DNA of 64,000 nt from CAVVIO01 sp963748095 (GTDB lineage Bacteria; Bacteroidota; Bacteroidia; Bacteroidales; UBA10428): NCBI GenBank assembly GCA_963748095.1, contig CAVVIO010000029.1, forward strand, positions 55,267-119,266, read 5' to 3'. Made by a program: the position numbers and the translations under genes. Below the pieces are notes generated by a model. The model saw only the letters and a program-made list of their open reading frames with translations, did no database searches and was not told the origin of the DNA. Shown piece by piece: positions 1-9,228 of the stretch; position 1 is the stretch's first letter; each line of letters begins with the position of its first letter.

Positions 1-678
1 GGCAGTATCAATCATGTCATCCACTATCACGATATTTTTATCTTTCACATCTCCTATTACCTTGATCTCTTCTACTACATTGGCCTTTTTCCGTAGTTTA
101 TAGCAAATAACCATTTCTGCCTTCAGAAATCGCGCGTAAGCGCTGGCTCTTTTTGTACCGCCCATATCGGGTGCAGCAATCACCAGATCGGGTAATTCCA
201 GACTTTTAATATATGGCACAAATAGTGAGGATGCATAAATATGATCGACAGGAATATCGAAAAATCCCTGAATCTGATCAGCATGCAAATCCATTGTCAT
301 GACACGGTCGACCCCGGCCTTCGTCAACAGGTCGGCGACAAGTTTGGCCCCGATGGAACACCTTGGTTTATCTTTCCTGTCCTGACGAGCAAGGCCAAGG
401 TAAGGTATTACGGCAACAACTTTATATGCTGAAGCTCTTTTTGCCGCATCGATCATCAACAATAATTCCATAAGGTTATCCGAAGGGGGAAATGTAGATT
501 GGATAATAAAAACAATACATCCCCGCACTGATTCTTCATAATAAGGCTGGAATTCACCGTCACTAAATTCAAGTACCGACGTCCTTCCCAGTTCGGTACC
601 AAAACTTGTTGTGATTTTTTCAGCTAAATAACTAGAAGCCCGGCCGGCAAAAAATTTAACAGGAGCCTTGATTTTCAT
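1..678 (-). CDS. prs: Ribose-phosphate pyrophosphokinase (PRPP synthetase), C-terminus cut by window edge
   Basis: The protein makes phosphoribosyl pyrophosphate from ribose 5-phosphate and ATP, the precursor of nucleotides, histidine and tryptophan. Reading leftward from ATG at 678 gives 226 codons without a stop. Family landmarks seen are FSDGEF near the start, the ATP-binding stretch with ARQDRK (about residue 95), the metal/active-site segment MTMDLHADQIQGFF (about 125) and the PRPP-binding loop VIVDDMIDTA right at the window edge. About 85 C-terminal residues of the usual 310 are missing only because the window ends. Identity is secure from these motifs. It is transcribed away from engB, with a TAnnTTTG element 40 bases upstream. 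Confidence 0.95.
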   Translation of the reverse strand, partial: MKIKAPVKFFAGRASSYLAEKITTSFGTELGRTSVLEFSDGEFQPYYEESVRGCIVFIIQSTFPPSDNLMELLLMIDAAKRASAYKVVAVIPYLGLARQDRKDKPRCSIGAKLVADLLTKAGVDRVMTMDLHADQIQGFFDIPVDHIYASSLFVPYIKSLELPDLVIAAPDMGGTKRASAYARFLKAEMVICYKLRKKANVVEEIKVIGDVKDKNIVIVDDMIDTA

Positions 679-717
679 CTTTTTATTATTCGATTTTTCA
701 TTAATTGAATTGCGCTG

Positions 718-725
718 CAAATGTA
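718..725 (-). promoter_or_regulatory. Candidate Bacteroidetes -7 element upstream of prs
   Basis: Read on the minus strand this is TACATTTG, which fits the Bacteroidetes primary sigma factor -7 consensus TAnnTTTG. It lies 40 bases upstream of the prs start. No convincing TTTG -33 box was seen at the expected 19-21 base spacing, so it is a candidate only. Confidence 0.4.
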
Positions 726-772
726 AAAAATTATTGAAGTAATATTAAAATATTGTGAAGCAAAATAATCAG

Positions 773-1375
773 TTAAATGTCAACAGCGCTGTTAGTCTTG
801 TCGATAAAATCCAAAATCTCCTCCCTTCCTCTGCCTGATACTGCGGAAGTACTAAATAAAGGCGGCAACGATTCCCATCTTTTTAAAAGTTCATTCTGAT
901 ATAATTTAATATTATCTGCAAGTTTTCTTTCCGTGAGTTTATCAAGTTTGGTAAATACAATGGAAAACGGAATCTGGTTTATCCCAAGCCACTCCATGAA
1001 TTCAAGATCGTTATTCTGCGGGGAGTGGCGTATATCGACCAGCACAAAAAGGCAATAAAGGTTTTTTCGTTGAAGAAGATATTCACTTATTATTTGTGTA
1101 AATACCTTTTTTTCTTTGAGTGGTACTTTCGCATAACCATACCCCGGCAGATCGACCAGGTACCATTGTTCATTTATCATAAAATGATTGATCAGTTGTG
1201 TTTTCCCCGGTGTTGACGATGTTTTGGCCAGCTTACGACGTCTGACCAGCATATTTATAAGGGAAGATTTCCCTACATTCGAGCGTCCCACAAAAGCATA
1301 TTCAGGTTTCTCCGGTTGAGGGCAGGAAGATATACCGGCACTACTTTTAATAAAGGTAGAACTTTTAATTTGCAT
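773..1375 (-). CDS. engB: Ribosome biogenesis GTPase EngB/YsxC (YihA family)
   Basis: A 200-residue TRAFAC GTPase that assists late assembly of the large ribosomal subunit. All G motifs are present: G1 GRSNVGKSS (about residue 31), G2 TPGKT (about 56), G3 DLPGYG (about 75), G4 TKLDK (about 141) and G5 SAVSG (about 177). Length is normal for the family and the ATG at 1375 gives a standard N-terminus. It lies 34 bases downstream of manA on the same strand, so the two may share a transcript, although they have no functional link. Confidence 0.96.
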   Translation of the reverse strand: MQIKSSTFIKSSAGISSCPQPEKPEYAFVGRSNVGKSSLINMLVRRRKLAKTSSTPGKTQLINHFMINEQWYLVDLPGYGYAKVPLKEKKVFTQIISEYLLQRKNLYCLFVLVDIRHSPQNNDLEFMEWLGINQIPFSIVFTKLDKLTERKLADNIKLYQNELLKRWESLPPLFSTSAVSGRGREEILDFIDKTNSAVDI

Positions 1376-1411
1376 GAATTCTTCTGATATTTAAAAACAG
1401 TGTTGGTTTAT

Positions 1412-2392
1412 TCATTTAATATATATTTCCAGAATCTCTGCCGACTGATCCGGTTTAATGGTTAATTCATTCAGTTCGGCTGGTATCAGTACTGTTTCTC
1501 CCATAGTTACCGGGATGGCTTCCTCTCCTTTAAAATCTATTTCAAACTTTCCCCCTACACACATATATATTACAAACGAATCGATCAGACCATAATCTTT
1601 TTCTACCGGCTGATTAAACTTCAGAAAATTAGTTGTAAAATAATTACATGTAACCATTTCTGAACTTTTATTCTCCGTTCTCTCATAATCAATTTTATAC
1701 TGATCAGGTAAACTAAAATCAATGGCATCGAGGGCAAGGTCGTTATGTAATTCCCTGAGATTACCACTTGTATCCTTTCTGTTGTAATCATAAATCCTGT
1801 ACGTAAGGTCAGATGTTTGCTGAATTTCTGCTAGCAGGATACCGGCGCCGATAGCATGCACTCTTCCTGCGGGTAAAAATACCACATCACCAGAACTTAC
1901 CTTTTCTTCGTGCAGAATTTCCGGTAATGTTTTATTATTAAGATATAGGAGGTAGGTATCTTTATCGATCTTTTTGTTGAAACCCAATATCAAATGGGCG
2001 TTCTTTTCAGCTTGCAAAATATACCACATCTCCGTTTTTCCGTATGAATTATGTCTTTCATGTGCCAGTTTATCATCAGGATGTACCTGTATGGAAAGAT
2101 CGTCTTGTGCTTCGATAAATTTAATGAGCAATGGAAACTCAATACCAAATTTCTCGAACACACCCTCACCTACCAGGTCTCCCATGTAAACTTCAATTAA
2201 TTCCTGCAAAGTATTACCGGCCAAAAATCCGTTGGATACAACTGATATATTGTCCTTATATCCGGAAATTTCCCAACTTTCTCCCGCTTTATCCGAAGCA
2301 TCTTTCTTGTTCAGAAAATCGCGTAATTTGCGCCCCCCCCATATCTTATCTTTTAGTATAGGTTCAAATTTTAATGGATATAATTTATTCAT
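1412..2392 (-). CDS. manA: Mannose-6-phosphate isomerase, class I
   Basis: Zinc-dependent isomerase interconverting mannose 6-phosphate and fructose 6-phosphate, linking central metabolism to GDP-mannose and surface polysaccharide. I start it at ATG 2392, giving MNKLYPLKFEP; an in-frame ATG at 2410 adds only a lysine-rich leader that is not typical. Seen are the opening KIWGG motif, the metal-binding QVHPDD segment with the downstream GKTEMWYIL block, and the cupin element PAGRVHAIGAG. About 326 residues is typical of the short Bacteroidetes/Firmicutes type. The Dabb gene is 24 bases upstream on the same strand. Confidence 0.93.
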   Translation of the reverse strand: MNKLYPLKFEPILKDKIWGGRKLRDFLNKKDASDKAGESWEISGYKDNISVVSNGFLAGNTLQELIEVYMGDLVGEGVFEKFGIEFPLLIKFIEAQDDLSIQVHPDDKLAHERHNSYGKTEMWYILQAEKNAHLILGFNKKIDKDTYLLYLNNKTLPEILHEEKVSSGDVVFLPAGRVHAIGAGILLAEIQQTSDLTYRIYDYNRKDTSGNLRELHNDLALDAIDFSLPDQYKIDYERTENKSSEMVTCNYFTTNFLKFNQPVEKDYGLIDSFVIYMCVGGKFEIDFKGEEAIPVTMGETVLIPAELNELTIKPDQSAEILEIYIK

Positions 2393-2415
2393 AGTTTTTT
2401 TCTTAAACAATAATA

Positions 2416-2706
2416 TTAAACCTCGTAATCAACTACCACGGTATCGTCAACAACTTGCTGTATAATGTCCAATACTTTCAGGTGTTCCGGATGATTTCTG
2501 TACATGTCCAAATCATTCTGACTGCCAAATTCTGATATGAGTACAAGATCATATGCAGAAGAGCGATCGCTGATATTTTTCCCGGTTTCAAAAGTCAATA
2601 CACCCGGAATGACTTCCGGCAATCGATCCAGTTTCGACTTAAGATCCTGAATATTATCCTCTTTATTTGTATTCTTTAATTTGAATGCAACAATATGTTT
2701 AATCAT
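2416..2706 (-). CDS. Dabb (stress-responsive alpha/beta barrel) family protein
   Basis: A 96-residue ferredoxin-like protein of the Dabb family (PF07876). The start MIKHIVAFKLKN is the characteristic first strand with the conserved histidine, and the C-terminal half has YRNHPEHLKVLDII ending with a VVVDYEV strand. I take ATG 2706; an ATG at 2715 would add three residues. Dabb proteins are small dimers of mostly unknown function, some acting as cyclases or oxygenases. Its pairing with manA does not suggest a specific role. A divergent promoter region separates it from udk. Confidence 0.88.
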   Translation of the reverse strand: MIKHIVAFKLKNTNKEDNIQDLKSKLDRLPEVIPGVLTFETGKNISDRSSAYDLVLISEFGSQNDLDMYRNHPEHLKVLDIIQQVVDDTVVVDYEV

Positions 2707-2731
2707 CTTACGCAATTGATAAAATTTATTA

Positions 2732-2754
2732 TAGTTTTGACGGCTGCAAATTTA
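2732..2754. promoter_or_regulatory. Overlapping divergent -7 elements between Dabb gene and udk
   Basis: On the plus strand TAGTTTTG (2732-2739) and on the minus strand TAAATTTG (2747-2754) both fit the TAnnTTTG consensus. They point outward toward udk (50 bases) and the Dabb gene (41 bases). The two would compete sterically if both are real. The assignment rests on sequence match only. Confidence 0.4.
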
Positions 2755-2788
2755 ACCATTATTTTAAAGTATTACTAAAACATATAAT

Positions 2789-3403
2789 ATGTTAGTCATT
2801 GGCATTTCCGGGGGGTCAGGATCGGGGAAATCTACTTTTGTAAAGAATTTGCTGATTAACCTTTCAGCAAAGGATATCAGCATACTTCATCAGGATTCAT
2901 ATTATAAGGATAACGACGATATCCCCCTTGAAGAAAGAAGAAAGCTGAATTTCGACCACCCGGATGCGCTTGATTTTGAATTGCTGACCAAACATGTCAA
3001 CCGGTTAAAGGCTGGACATTCCATTGAACAACCCACCTATTCCTTTATCTCATGTACACGTTTACCGGAAACACATACCGTTACACCTTGTAAAGTACTG
3101 ATCGTTGAAGGACTGTTGCTTTTTATCGATGCTAAACTTAGGGGATTATATAACCTGAAAGTATTTATTGATGCAGAAGCCGACAACCGGCTGGCACGAA
3201 TCATTGTACGCGACAAGGAAGAACGCGGCCGTGATCACCAGGAAGTAATCGATCGGTATTTTAAAACAGTAAAGCCCATGCATGATCAATTTGTGGAACC
3301 TTCGAAGCAATATGCCGATCTCATTGTCACACATGGTGGTAATAACACCGTTGCAGGGAAACTTATACGTTCTTATATCGAGAACAGACTACAACAAGAA
3401 TAA
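2789..3403 (+). CDS. udk: Uridine kinase
   Basis: Phosphorylates uridine or cytidine to the monophosphate in pyrimidine salvage. The 204-residue protein opens with the Walker A motif GGSGSGKSTF (about residues 8-17), followed by QDSYYKD, the substrate segment NFDHPDALDFELL, and the lid region RDKEERGRDHQEVIDRY with arginines that contact phosphate. Length and order match the bacterial Udk family. It stands alone with its own probable promoter. A short AT-rich gap of 140 bases follows before the exonuclease gene. Confidence 0.95.
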   Translation: MLVIGISGGSGSGKSTFVKNLLINLSAKDISILHQDSYYKDNDDIPLEERRKLNFDHPDALDFELLTKHVNRLKAGHSIEQPTYSFISCTRLPETHTVTPCKVLIVEGLLLFIDAKLRGLYNLKVFIDAEADNRLARIIVRDKEERGRDHQEVIDRYFKTVKPMHDQFVEPSKQYADLIVTHGGNNTVAGKLIRSYIENRLQQE

Positions 3404-3543
3404 CCATTGATACTTTAATTTTTTTTAATTTCTGTTCTTTAGGATAATATCAGCAGATAATTTGCAGGAAATAATCATTTTTTTTATCTTCTCATCGTTT
3501 TAGTTATTTTATTTCATTTCCTGTTATAATTCAATCTGAGATT

Positions 3544-4263
3544 ATGTTAGACAACATAGAAATCCGGGATGTTCTTTTTTTAGACATCGAAACCGTGCCA
3601 TTGTATCCAGATTACAGTGAGCAACCTGAAAACCTCAAAAATCTGTGGGAAAAGAAATCTTCCTATTTCAGAAAACCGGAAGAACAGGCAGAAGATGTTT
3701 ATCAGCGGGCAGGTATTTATTCCGAATTCGGGAAGATTATCTGCATTTCAGTCGGTATTATACATATTAAAGATAGCGACCGATACTTCCGGCTGAAATC
3801 ATTTGCAGGCGATGATGAAAAAAAACTCCTGACGGATTTTTCTGAAATGTTGGAAGATCTGAATGCCAAACGTAAAATTATATTATGTGCGCATAACGGG
3901 AAAGAATTTGACTTCCCGTACATTGCCCGCCGCATATTAATTAACCGGCTTAAATTACCTCCCTTGCTGGATATTGCAGGTAAAAAACCTTGGGAAACCA
4001 GCCTGCTGGATACTATGGAATTGTGGAAATTCGGAGATTACAAACATTTTACATCACTCGATCTGCTTACCAACATTTTCGATATTCCCAGTCCGAAAGA
4101 TAAAATAGACGGCAGCATGGTAGCTGGCATTTACTGGAAAGAAAAAGACCTGGAATCAATTGTAACTTATTGCCAGAAAGATGTGGTTGCTATTGCTCAG
4201 CTTATGCTCCGGTATAAAAATGAAGATCTGATAAAAGAAGAAAATATTGAAATTGCCGGTTGA
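3544..4263 (+). CDS. Predicted 3'-5' exonuclease (DnaQ-like, PolB-associated type)
   Basis: A 239-residue DEDD-family nuclease resembling the exonuclease domain of family B DNA polymerases, with no polymerase part. Acidic catalytic positions are visible as LFLDIETVP (residues 12-20), CAHNGKEFDFPYI in the middle (Exo II-like, N and D) and YCQKDVVAIAQL near the C-terminus (Exo III-like, YxxxD). Such stand-alone proteins are common in Bacteroidetes and are thought to act in DNA repair, but the substrate is unknown. It converges with the hydrolase gene, the two stops lying 8 bases apart. Confidence 0.85.
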   Translation: MLDNIEIRDVLFLDIETVPLYPDYSEQPENLKNLWEKKSSYFRKPEEQAEDVYQRAGIYSEFGKIICISVGIIHIKDSDRYFRLKSFAGDDEKKLLTDFSEMLEDLNAKRKIILCAHNGKEFDFPYIARRILINRLKLPPLLDIAGKKPWETSLLDTMELWKFGDYKHFTSLDLLTNIFDIPSPKDKIDGSMVAGIYWKEKDLESIVTYCQKDVVAIAQLMLRYKNEDLIKEENIEIAG

Positions 4264-4271
4264 TTTATTTT

Positions 4272-5087
4272 TCAATTTTTCTGCTGCAGGAATTTCAGTA
4301 AAACAGAAAGAAATAATTTTGGCTGTTCAGCGTGCACCCAATGCCCTGCATTTGGTATAGTTTCAAGAACAGCATTAGGAAAAAGTTCCTGTATCTTACT
4401 TTTGTCCGTCTCGAGTAAATAATCCGATAACTGACCTTTAATAAACAATACCGGAAAATCGTGCGGATTATCAATATCTTTCCACAGATCAGAATCAAAA
4501 TCATTTAAAATATTTTCCAGATTTCGGGAGATGACACTAATGTTCAATGTCCAGTAATAATGACCTTGGGGATCTCTTTTTAAATTCTTTAAAAGAAAAA
4601 GTCTGATCCTCGAATTCGGTATTTCTTTTGCCAGCACTTCATCCGCGTCTTCTCTTGAATGAACAGCAGAAATATCGAAATTACCCAACGCTGTAACTAT
4701 GGTTTTATGTAGTTTTATCTGATCTGCTATATAAGGATCACTTTCGTATGATTTAGGGGATGCATCTACCACCACCAGTTTACTGACAAATGAAGGATAC
4801 CTTAATGCAAACAACATGGCTGTTTTTCCTCCCATGGAGTGCCCCATTACTACTGCTTTTTCAAGTTGGTGCATTTCGAAGAATTCTGCCAGATCCTGAA
4901 TCATTAATTTGTAATTATGTTCATCGGAATGAGGCGAACGCCCATGGTTCCGAAGGTCTATGAGATACACTTCGTAAAACTTCGAAAGTGTTTTGCCAAA
5001 AGTAAACCAGTTATCAGACGATCCGTATAGCCCGTGAAGAATTATCAGGGGCTTTCCATTACCAAATTTCCTGAAATACAACTTCAT
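4272..5087 (-). CDS. Alpha/beta-fold hydrolase (YbfF-like esterase)
   Basis: A 271-residue alpha/beta hydrolase. The oxyanion segment ILHGLYGSSDNW (about residues 15-26), strand-turn IDLRNHGRS, nucleophile elbow GHSMGG (about 100-105), and the catalytic histidine context NAGHWVHAEQP near the end are all visible. This pattern is that of the YbfF/esterase subgroup acting on acyl esters or thioesters; the true substrate cannot be read from sequence. The start ATG overlaps the stop of pdxJ (TAATG, one shared base), so translation is probably coupled. Confidence 0.88.
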   Translation of the reverse strand: MKLYFRKFGNGKPLIILHGLYGSSDNWFTFGKTLSKFYEVYLIDLRNHGRSPHSDEHNYKLMIQDLAEFFEMHQLEKAVVMGHSMGGKTAMLFALRYPSFVSKLVVVDASPKSYESDPYIADQIKLHKTIVTALGNFDISAVHSREDADEVLAKEIPNSRIRLFLLKNLKRDPQGHYYWTLNISVISRNLENILNDFDSDLWKDIDNPHDFPVLFIKGQLSDYLLETDKSKIQELFPNAVLETIPNAGHWVHAEQPKLFLSVLLKFLQQKN

Positions 5088-5800
5088 TATTTAAGCTGAT
5101 CGAGATATAATTGAATTGTTTTTTGAAGTCCGTAATACAATGCATCTGAAATAAGCGCATGACCGATGGAAACTTCTTTCAGAAAAGGTATCCATTCATA
5201 AAAAAACCGGAGATTTTCCAGGCTAAGATCATGGCCTGCATTTATTTCCAACCCGGCTTCTGCAGCTTTTTCGGCAGCTTTCACAAACGGTGCAACAGCC
5301 TTTTCCCTGTCATTTGGAAAAATCCGTGCATAAGGTTCAGTATATAATTCAATCCGGTTGGTGCCGGTAAGAGCAGCTGCTTCAATTTGTCGGAGATCCG
5401 TTTCTACAAAAAGAGAAGTCCTTATTCCGGAAGCCTGTAACTCTGCTACAATATCCGTAAGAAAACTGCTGTTACTTTTCACATCCCATCCCTGGCTGGA
5501 GGTGATTGCCCCGGGCGGGTCGGGTACCATAGTTACCTGATCGGGTTTTACTTCTGCAACCAGTTCAAGAAATTTTTCAGACGGATATCCCTCCATATTT
5601 AATTCTGTGACAATTATCGGTTTAATATCTCGTACATCCTGATAACGAATATGCCGCTCATCTGGTCGCGGGTGAACGGTAATGCCCTGGGCGCCGAACT
5701 GCTGACAATCGATTGCAGCTTTCAAAACATCGGGAACATCCCCTCCCCTTGCATTTCTAAGTGTTGCAATTTTATTTATATTTACACTTAATCGGGTCAT
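5087..5800 (-). CDS. pdxJ: Pyridoxine 5'-phosphate synthase
   Basis: Condenses 1-deoxy-xylulose 5-phosphate with 3-amino-2-oxopropyl phosphate in the DXP-dependent vitamin B6 pathway. The 237-residue TIM barrel begins MTRLSVNINKIATLRNARGG, then has GITVHPRPDERHI (catalytic His region), TELNMEGYPS, VTMVPDPP and INAGHDLSLENL, ending with the phosphate-binding EVSIGHALISDAL. These are the defining PdxJ segments. It is the first gene of a two-gene unit with the downstream hydrolase, a pairing probably of convenience. Confidence 0.96.
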   Translation of the reverse strand: MTRLSVNINKIATLRNARGGDVPDVLKAAIDCQQFGAQGITVHPRPDERHIRYQDVRDIKPIIVTELNMEGYPSEKFLELVAEVKPDQVTMVPDPPGAITSSQGWDVKSNSSFLTDIVAELQASGIRTSLFVETDLRQIEAAALTGTNRIELYTEPYARIFPNDREKAVAPFVKAAEKAAEAGLEINAGHDLSLENLRFFYEWIPFLKEVSIGHALISDALYYGLQKTIQLYLDQLK

Positions 5801-5869
5801 TCTAAAAATATCATTAATTTTATAAGAGAAACAGCAAAAATACGAGTATTTTCCGATAACTTTGAACGT

Positions 5870-6535
5870 ATGCTTGCAAAAGATTTAATATCAGAAGTAG
5901 TTCCCTCGTTACGAACCTCCGATAACGGTCAGAAAGCACTTTACTGGATGGACATCTTCCGGATATCTCACCTGCCGATAGTCAACAACAAAGACTTTCT
6001 AGGCCTCATTTCCGATAAGGATATATATGATATGAATATGGCAGATGAACCAATTGGAAATCACAGCCTTTCATTATTCAGCCCGTTTGTTACTTACGAT
6101 CAGCATATTTACGAAGTAATTGAGCTGGTATCGCGGTTAAATCTCACGGTAGTACCGGTTCTCGATCACAATAACCATTATATGGGTTTGATAACCCTGA
6201 TAGACCTGTTGAATTATTTCGCCGATCTTTCAGCATTGAAACAACCAGGTGGTATCATTGTTCTTTACCTGAACTCGAATGATTATTCCCTTACAGAAAT
6301 AGCACAGATAGTGGAAAGTAACGATGCTAAAATTTTAAGCTTATACGTCAGCAATCACAGTGATTCCACAAAAATGGAAGTTACCCTTAAAATAAACCGC
6401 AGGGAGCTTTCTTCTATTGTACAGACCTTTAACCGGTATAATTATATTATCAAGGCTTCGTTTATGGATGAGGATGATATGGACAGCCTTTATGAAAACC
6501 GTTATGATTCCTTTATGAAATACCTCAATATCTGA
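5870..6535 (+). CDS. CBS-domain protein
   Basis: A 221-residue soluble protein with a tandem CBS pair. CBS1 covers about residues 1-60 (FRISHLPIVNNKDFLGLISDKD) and CBS2 about 70-125 (LTVVPVLDHNNHYMGLITLIDLL). The last 90 residues (GIIVLYLNSNDYSLTEIAQI onward) look like an ACT-type regulatory fold. Such proteins bind adenosine nucleotides as energy sensors. The gene sits 27 bases before nadK in an arrangement I recognise from Bacteroidetes, suggesting co-transcription; a role in sensing adenylates next to NAD kinase is an inference. Confidence 0.82.
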   Translation: MLAKDLISEVVPSLRTSDNGQKALYWMDIFRISHLPIVNNKDFLGLISDKDIYDMNMADEPIGNHSLSLFSPFVTYDQHIYEVIELVSRLNLTVVPVLDHNNHYMGLITLIDLLNYFADLSALKQPGGIIVLYLNSNDYSLTEIAQIVESNDAKILSLYVSNHSDSTKMEVTLKINRRELSSIVQTFNRYNYIIKASFMDEDDMDSLYENRYDSFMKYLNI

Positions 6536-6562
6536 AAACCGTAAAAAAAGAAATTATTACAC

Positions 6563-7441
6563 ATGAGAATTTCCATATATGGTAAGACATTTAATCCCGG
6601 ATTCAAACCATTTATTCAGGAATTATTTGAAACATTACGAAGTCATAATACCGAAGTTTTTATATACAAACCGTTCTATGATTTTTTAACAAACGACATT
6701 GAATGTAATCCAAAATATGACGGTTTTTTCTCAAACGTCGATGACACACCGGAAGATATAGATTTTATGATCAGTATTGGCGGTGACGGAACTTTTCTGA
6801 AAGCCATACAATATGTACGAAATTTTGATATCCCTTTAATTGGTCTGAATTCCGGCAGGTTAGGTTTCTTAGCAAATATTTCAAAAGAAGATATTACTTC
6901 TGCTTTTGAGGCCATCTACCAAAAAAATTACAAATTCGAATACCGTTCGCTTTTACGGCTGGAAACCACCGAAAAACTTTTTGGGGATATGGATTACGCT
7001 CTGAATGAGGTAACACTTCAAAAGAAAGATTCTTCCATGATTACCATTGATGCTTATCTGAACAACGAATTTCTGAATACATACTGGACAGATGGTCTGA
7101 TTGTTTCCACTCCTACGGGCTCTACCGCATATTCATTAAGTGTAGGTGGTCCAATTGTTTTGCCATCTTCTAAAAATTTCATTATACTTCCAATAGCCTC
7201 ACATAACCTTACTGTACGGCCTATTGTAATCCCTGATGACCAGGTAATTAAATTAAAAGTAAACAGTCGCAGTAAAAATCTGCTTGTTACACTCGATAAT
7301 CGTACTATTGTAATTAACGATACCTATGAATTTACCATAAGCAAAGCAAATTTCAAACTGAAAATGCTCAAACTTCCTGATAATAATTTCTATGGTACCA
7401 TTCGGAATAAACTGATGTGGGGAGTTGATAAGAGGAATTGA
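6563..7441 (+). CDS. nadK: NAD kinase
   Basis: Phosphorylates NAD to NADP. The 292-residue protein has the diagnostic GGDGTFL motif (about residues 73-79) with the catalytic aspartate, the GLNSGRLGFLAN block, ALNEV (NE/D motif), and the glycine-rich STPTGSTAYSLSVGGPIV element (about 182). Length and motif order are standard. It follows the CBS gene in the same direction and ends 166 bases before the outer-membrane cluster, which has its own promoter candidate. Confidence 0.96.
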   Translation: MRISIYGKTFNPGFKPFIQELFETLRSHNTEVFIYKPFYDFLTNDIECNPKYDGFFSNVDDTPEDIDFMISIGGDGTFLKAIQYVRNFDIPLIGLNSGRLGFLANISKEDITSAFEAIYQKNYKFEYRSLLRLETTEKLFGDMDYALNEVTLQKKDSSMITIDAYLNNEFLNTYWTDGLIVSTPTGSTAYSLSVGGPIVLPSSKNFIILPIASHNLTVRPIVIPDDQVIKLKVNSRSKNLLVTLDNRTIVINDTYEFTISKANFKLKMLKLPDNNFYGTIRNKLMWGVDKRN

Positions 7442-7576
7442 TACCACGAAAGACAATTAATGATCTGTATCATAACCACTTACTTGTTATTTTCAAAATA
7501 ACAGCAACTAAATTGTAACAAAATTATCATAACTAAAGTTAAAATATCGATGAACTGTTTTTATAAATTTATTTTC

Positions 7577-7584
7577 TAAATTTG
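7577..7584 (+). promoter_or_regulatory. Candidate promoter of the outer-membrane biogenesis cluster
   Basis: TAAATTTG matches the Bacteroidetes -7 consensus TAnnTTTG and lies 23 bases before the ATG at 7608. No exact TTTG -33 box is present at the expected spacing; TGTTTT lies about 20 bases upstream. It could drive the cluster from 7608 onward. Confidence 0.45.
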
Positions 7585-7607
7585 TGTAGAAGGTATAAAA
7601 CCAGCTT

Positions 7608-8393
7608 ATGATCAGAAAATTGCAAATTTCCCTATTCATTATTTTTCTGGCAACACCGGCCTTTTCGCAACGTTGGAAATTAAAACGGATAGAGGCGTAT
7701 GTTGGCGTAGGCAACACCCAGGTTTTTGGTGATATAGGAGGAACAGCCAGCGCATCCAACCTATATGGACTGAAAGATATCAAATTCGATGAGACCAAAC
7801 CTGCTTTTGCACTGGGGGCAAGGTACAAAATCAATCCGCATTACTCACTTAGACTCAATTTAGGGCTCGGATTCGGTTCAGGATCAGATATCGGTGCCAA
7901 AAATGAAGAAAGGGGATTTTCATATAAAACCACTGTTTTTGAGTCTACTGTTCTTGGAGAATATTATTTTCTTCAGGAGGAAAGACACCGCCAATCAGCG
8001 GCCATGTATAACAAACGCGGGATGATTAACTATTACAGTACGATAAGTGCATACGCATTTTTAGGTACAGGTCCTGTTTTATACTTTCCAAAATTTAGTG
8101 GTGTTCCCAGGGGAGAGAATATCGACCAGGTTTCCGGGTATGGAAAAATTGGATTGGCTTTTCCAATTGGAATCGGTTTAAAATACCTGATTGATGAGAA
8201 TTGGCAATTTGGTGCAGAATTAGGCAGCAGATTTACTACTACGGATTTTATCGACGGGTATAAAAACCTGCAGTACTCCAAACACCCCGATATGTATTAT
8301 TTTTTAATACTATCCTTAAATTTCAGGATTGAAACTTCAAGAAAAGGATTGCCCTTGTTCCTCGATAAAAAATACAGAAAAATAAGACGCTGA
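7608..8393 (+). CDS. Outer-membrane beta-barrel protein, DUF6089-like
   Basis: A 261-residue secreted protein. The first 20 residues are a Sec signal peptide (basic IRK, hydrophobic core, cleavage near AFSQ). The rest alternates hydrophobic and polar residues in strands such as YSLRLNLGLGFGSGSD and FPIGIGLKYLIDENW, as in small outer-membrane barrels. It resembles the DUF6089 protein that follows, and a DUF6089 gene before uppS and bamA is a conserved Bacteroidetes arrangement. Function is unknown; the position suggests a role in outer-membrane assembly. A 170-base gap separates it from the next gene. Confidence 0.75.
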   Translation: MIRKLQISLFIIFLATPAFSQRWKLKRIEAYVGVGNTQVFGDIGGTASASNLYGLKDIKFDETKPAFALGARYKINPHYSLRLNLGLGFGSGSDIGAKNEERGFSYKTTVFESTVLGEYYFLQEERHRQSAAMYNKRGMINYYSTISAYAFLGTGPVLYFPKFSGVPRGENIDQVSGYGKIGLAFPIGIGLKYLIDENWQFGAELGSRFTTTDFIDGYKNLQYSKHPDMYYFLILSLNFRIETSRKGLPLFLDKKYRKIRR

Positions 8394-8563
8394 TTTCCTT
8401 ATATATAATTTCTGATCTCCATTATTGGAAAATTGTTTACTCACAAGGGATTATTATTCCTAACGTTAACATTTTTTAGTTTTTTTTAGATTTTTTTGGC
8501 ATTAAATGCGCTAAAAGGTTGTTATTTTGCGTTGTCACTAAAACCAGATTATAACCGCTCAGC

Positions 8564-9217
8564 ATGAAAAAAATATTGTTAGTAAACTTTCTTATTAGTT
8601 TTACTATGCTGTCATTTGCACAACGGAATGCTGACATCGGCATATTTGCAGGTACGTCTTCTTACATGGGAGATATCAATCCAAAAAAATATTTTTATTC
8701 TCCTTCCCCTGCATTTGGAGGATTATACCGTTATAATATCAATAAAAGATATGCTCTGCGTTTAAATGCTTATTACGGTACTATTAAAGGAAGTGATCTT
8801 GATTTTCCAAAAATTTATCACCCCGACCGTCCTAATGTATCGTTCTCCACCTCATTACTGGCCCTGGGAAGTAATTTTGAATTTAATTTTTTACCATATG
8901 CTCCAACAGAAAAACAATGGGACTACTCTACCTATATTACTGCCGGACTAGGATATTCAGTGATTCTGAATTCAACAGCAAATGCTAAAAATCATATCAC
9001 CATTCCTTTTGGAGTAGGGATTAAAGTTAACATTACGGAACGTTTGAGTTCAGGAGCAGAATTAACTTTTCGGAAAACTTTTACCGATACGCTTGATGGT
9101 GTTTCTGGCCCGTTAGAGAAATCGCTGGTACATAATAATGATTGGTATTCTTTCTTAGGTGTTTTTATTACCTATAAGTTTTTTAAATTTGCAGCAAAAT
9201 GTCCGGCTTATAATTAA
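8564..9217 (+). CDS. DUF6089 family outer-membrane beta-barrel protein
   Basis: A 217-residue protein with signal peptide (cleavage near SFAQ, residue 20) and the family opening DIGIFAGTSSYMGDINPKK, followed by strands AFGGLYRYNINKRYALRLN and a terminal YSFLGVFITYKFF. This is recognisably DUF6089, normally found immediately upstream of uppS-bamA-ompH in Bacteroidetes. It lies 11 bases before uppS, so it is in the same transcript. It is a tandem, diverged paralogue of the 7608-8393 protein. Function has not been established as far as I know. Confidence 0.85.
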   Translation: MKKILLVNFLISFTMLSFAQRNADIGIFAGTSSYMGDINPKKYFYSPSPAFGGLYRYNINKRYALRLNAYYGTIKGSDLDFPKIYHPDRPNVSFSTSLLALGSNFEFNFLPYAPTEKQWDYSTYITAGLGYSVILNSTANAKNHITIPFGVGIKVNITERLSSGAELTFRKTFTDTLDGVSGPLEKSLVHNNDWYSFLGVFITYKFFKFAAKCPAYN

Positions 9218-9228
9218 AAAAATTTAGC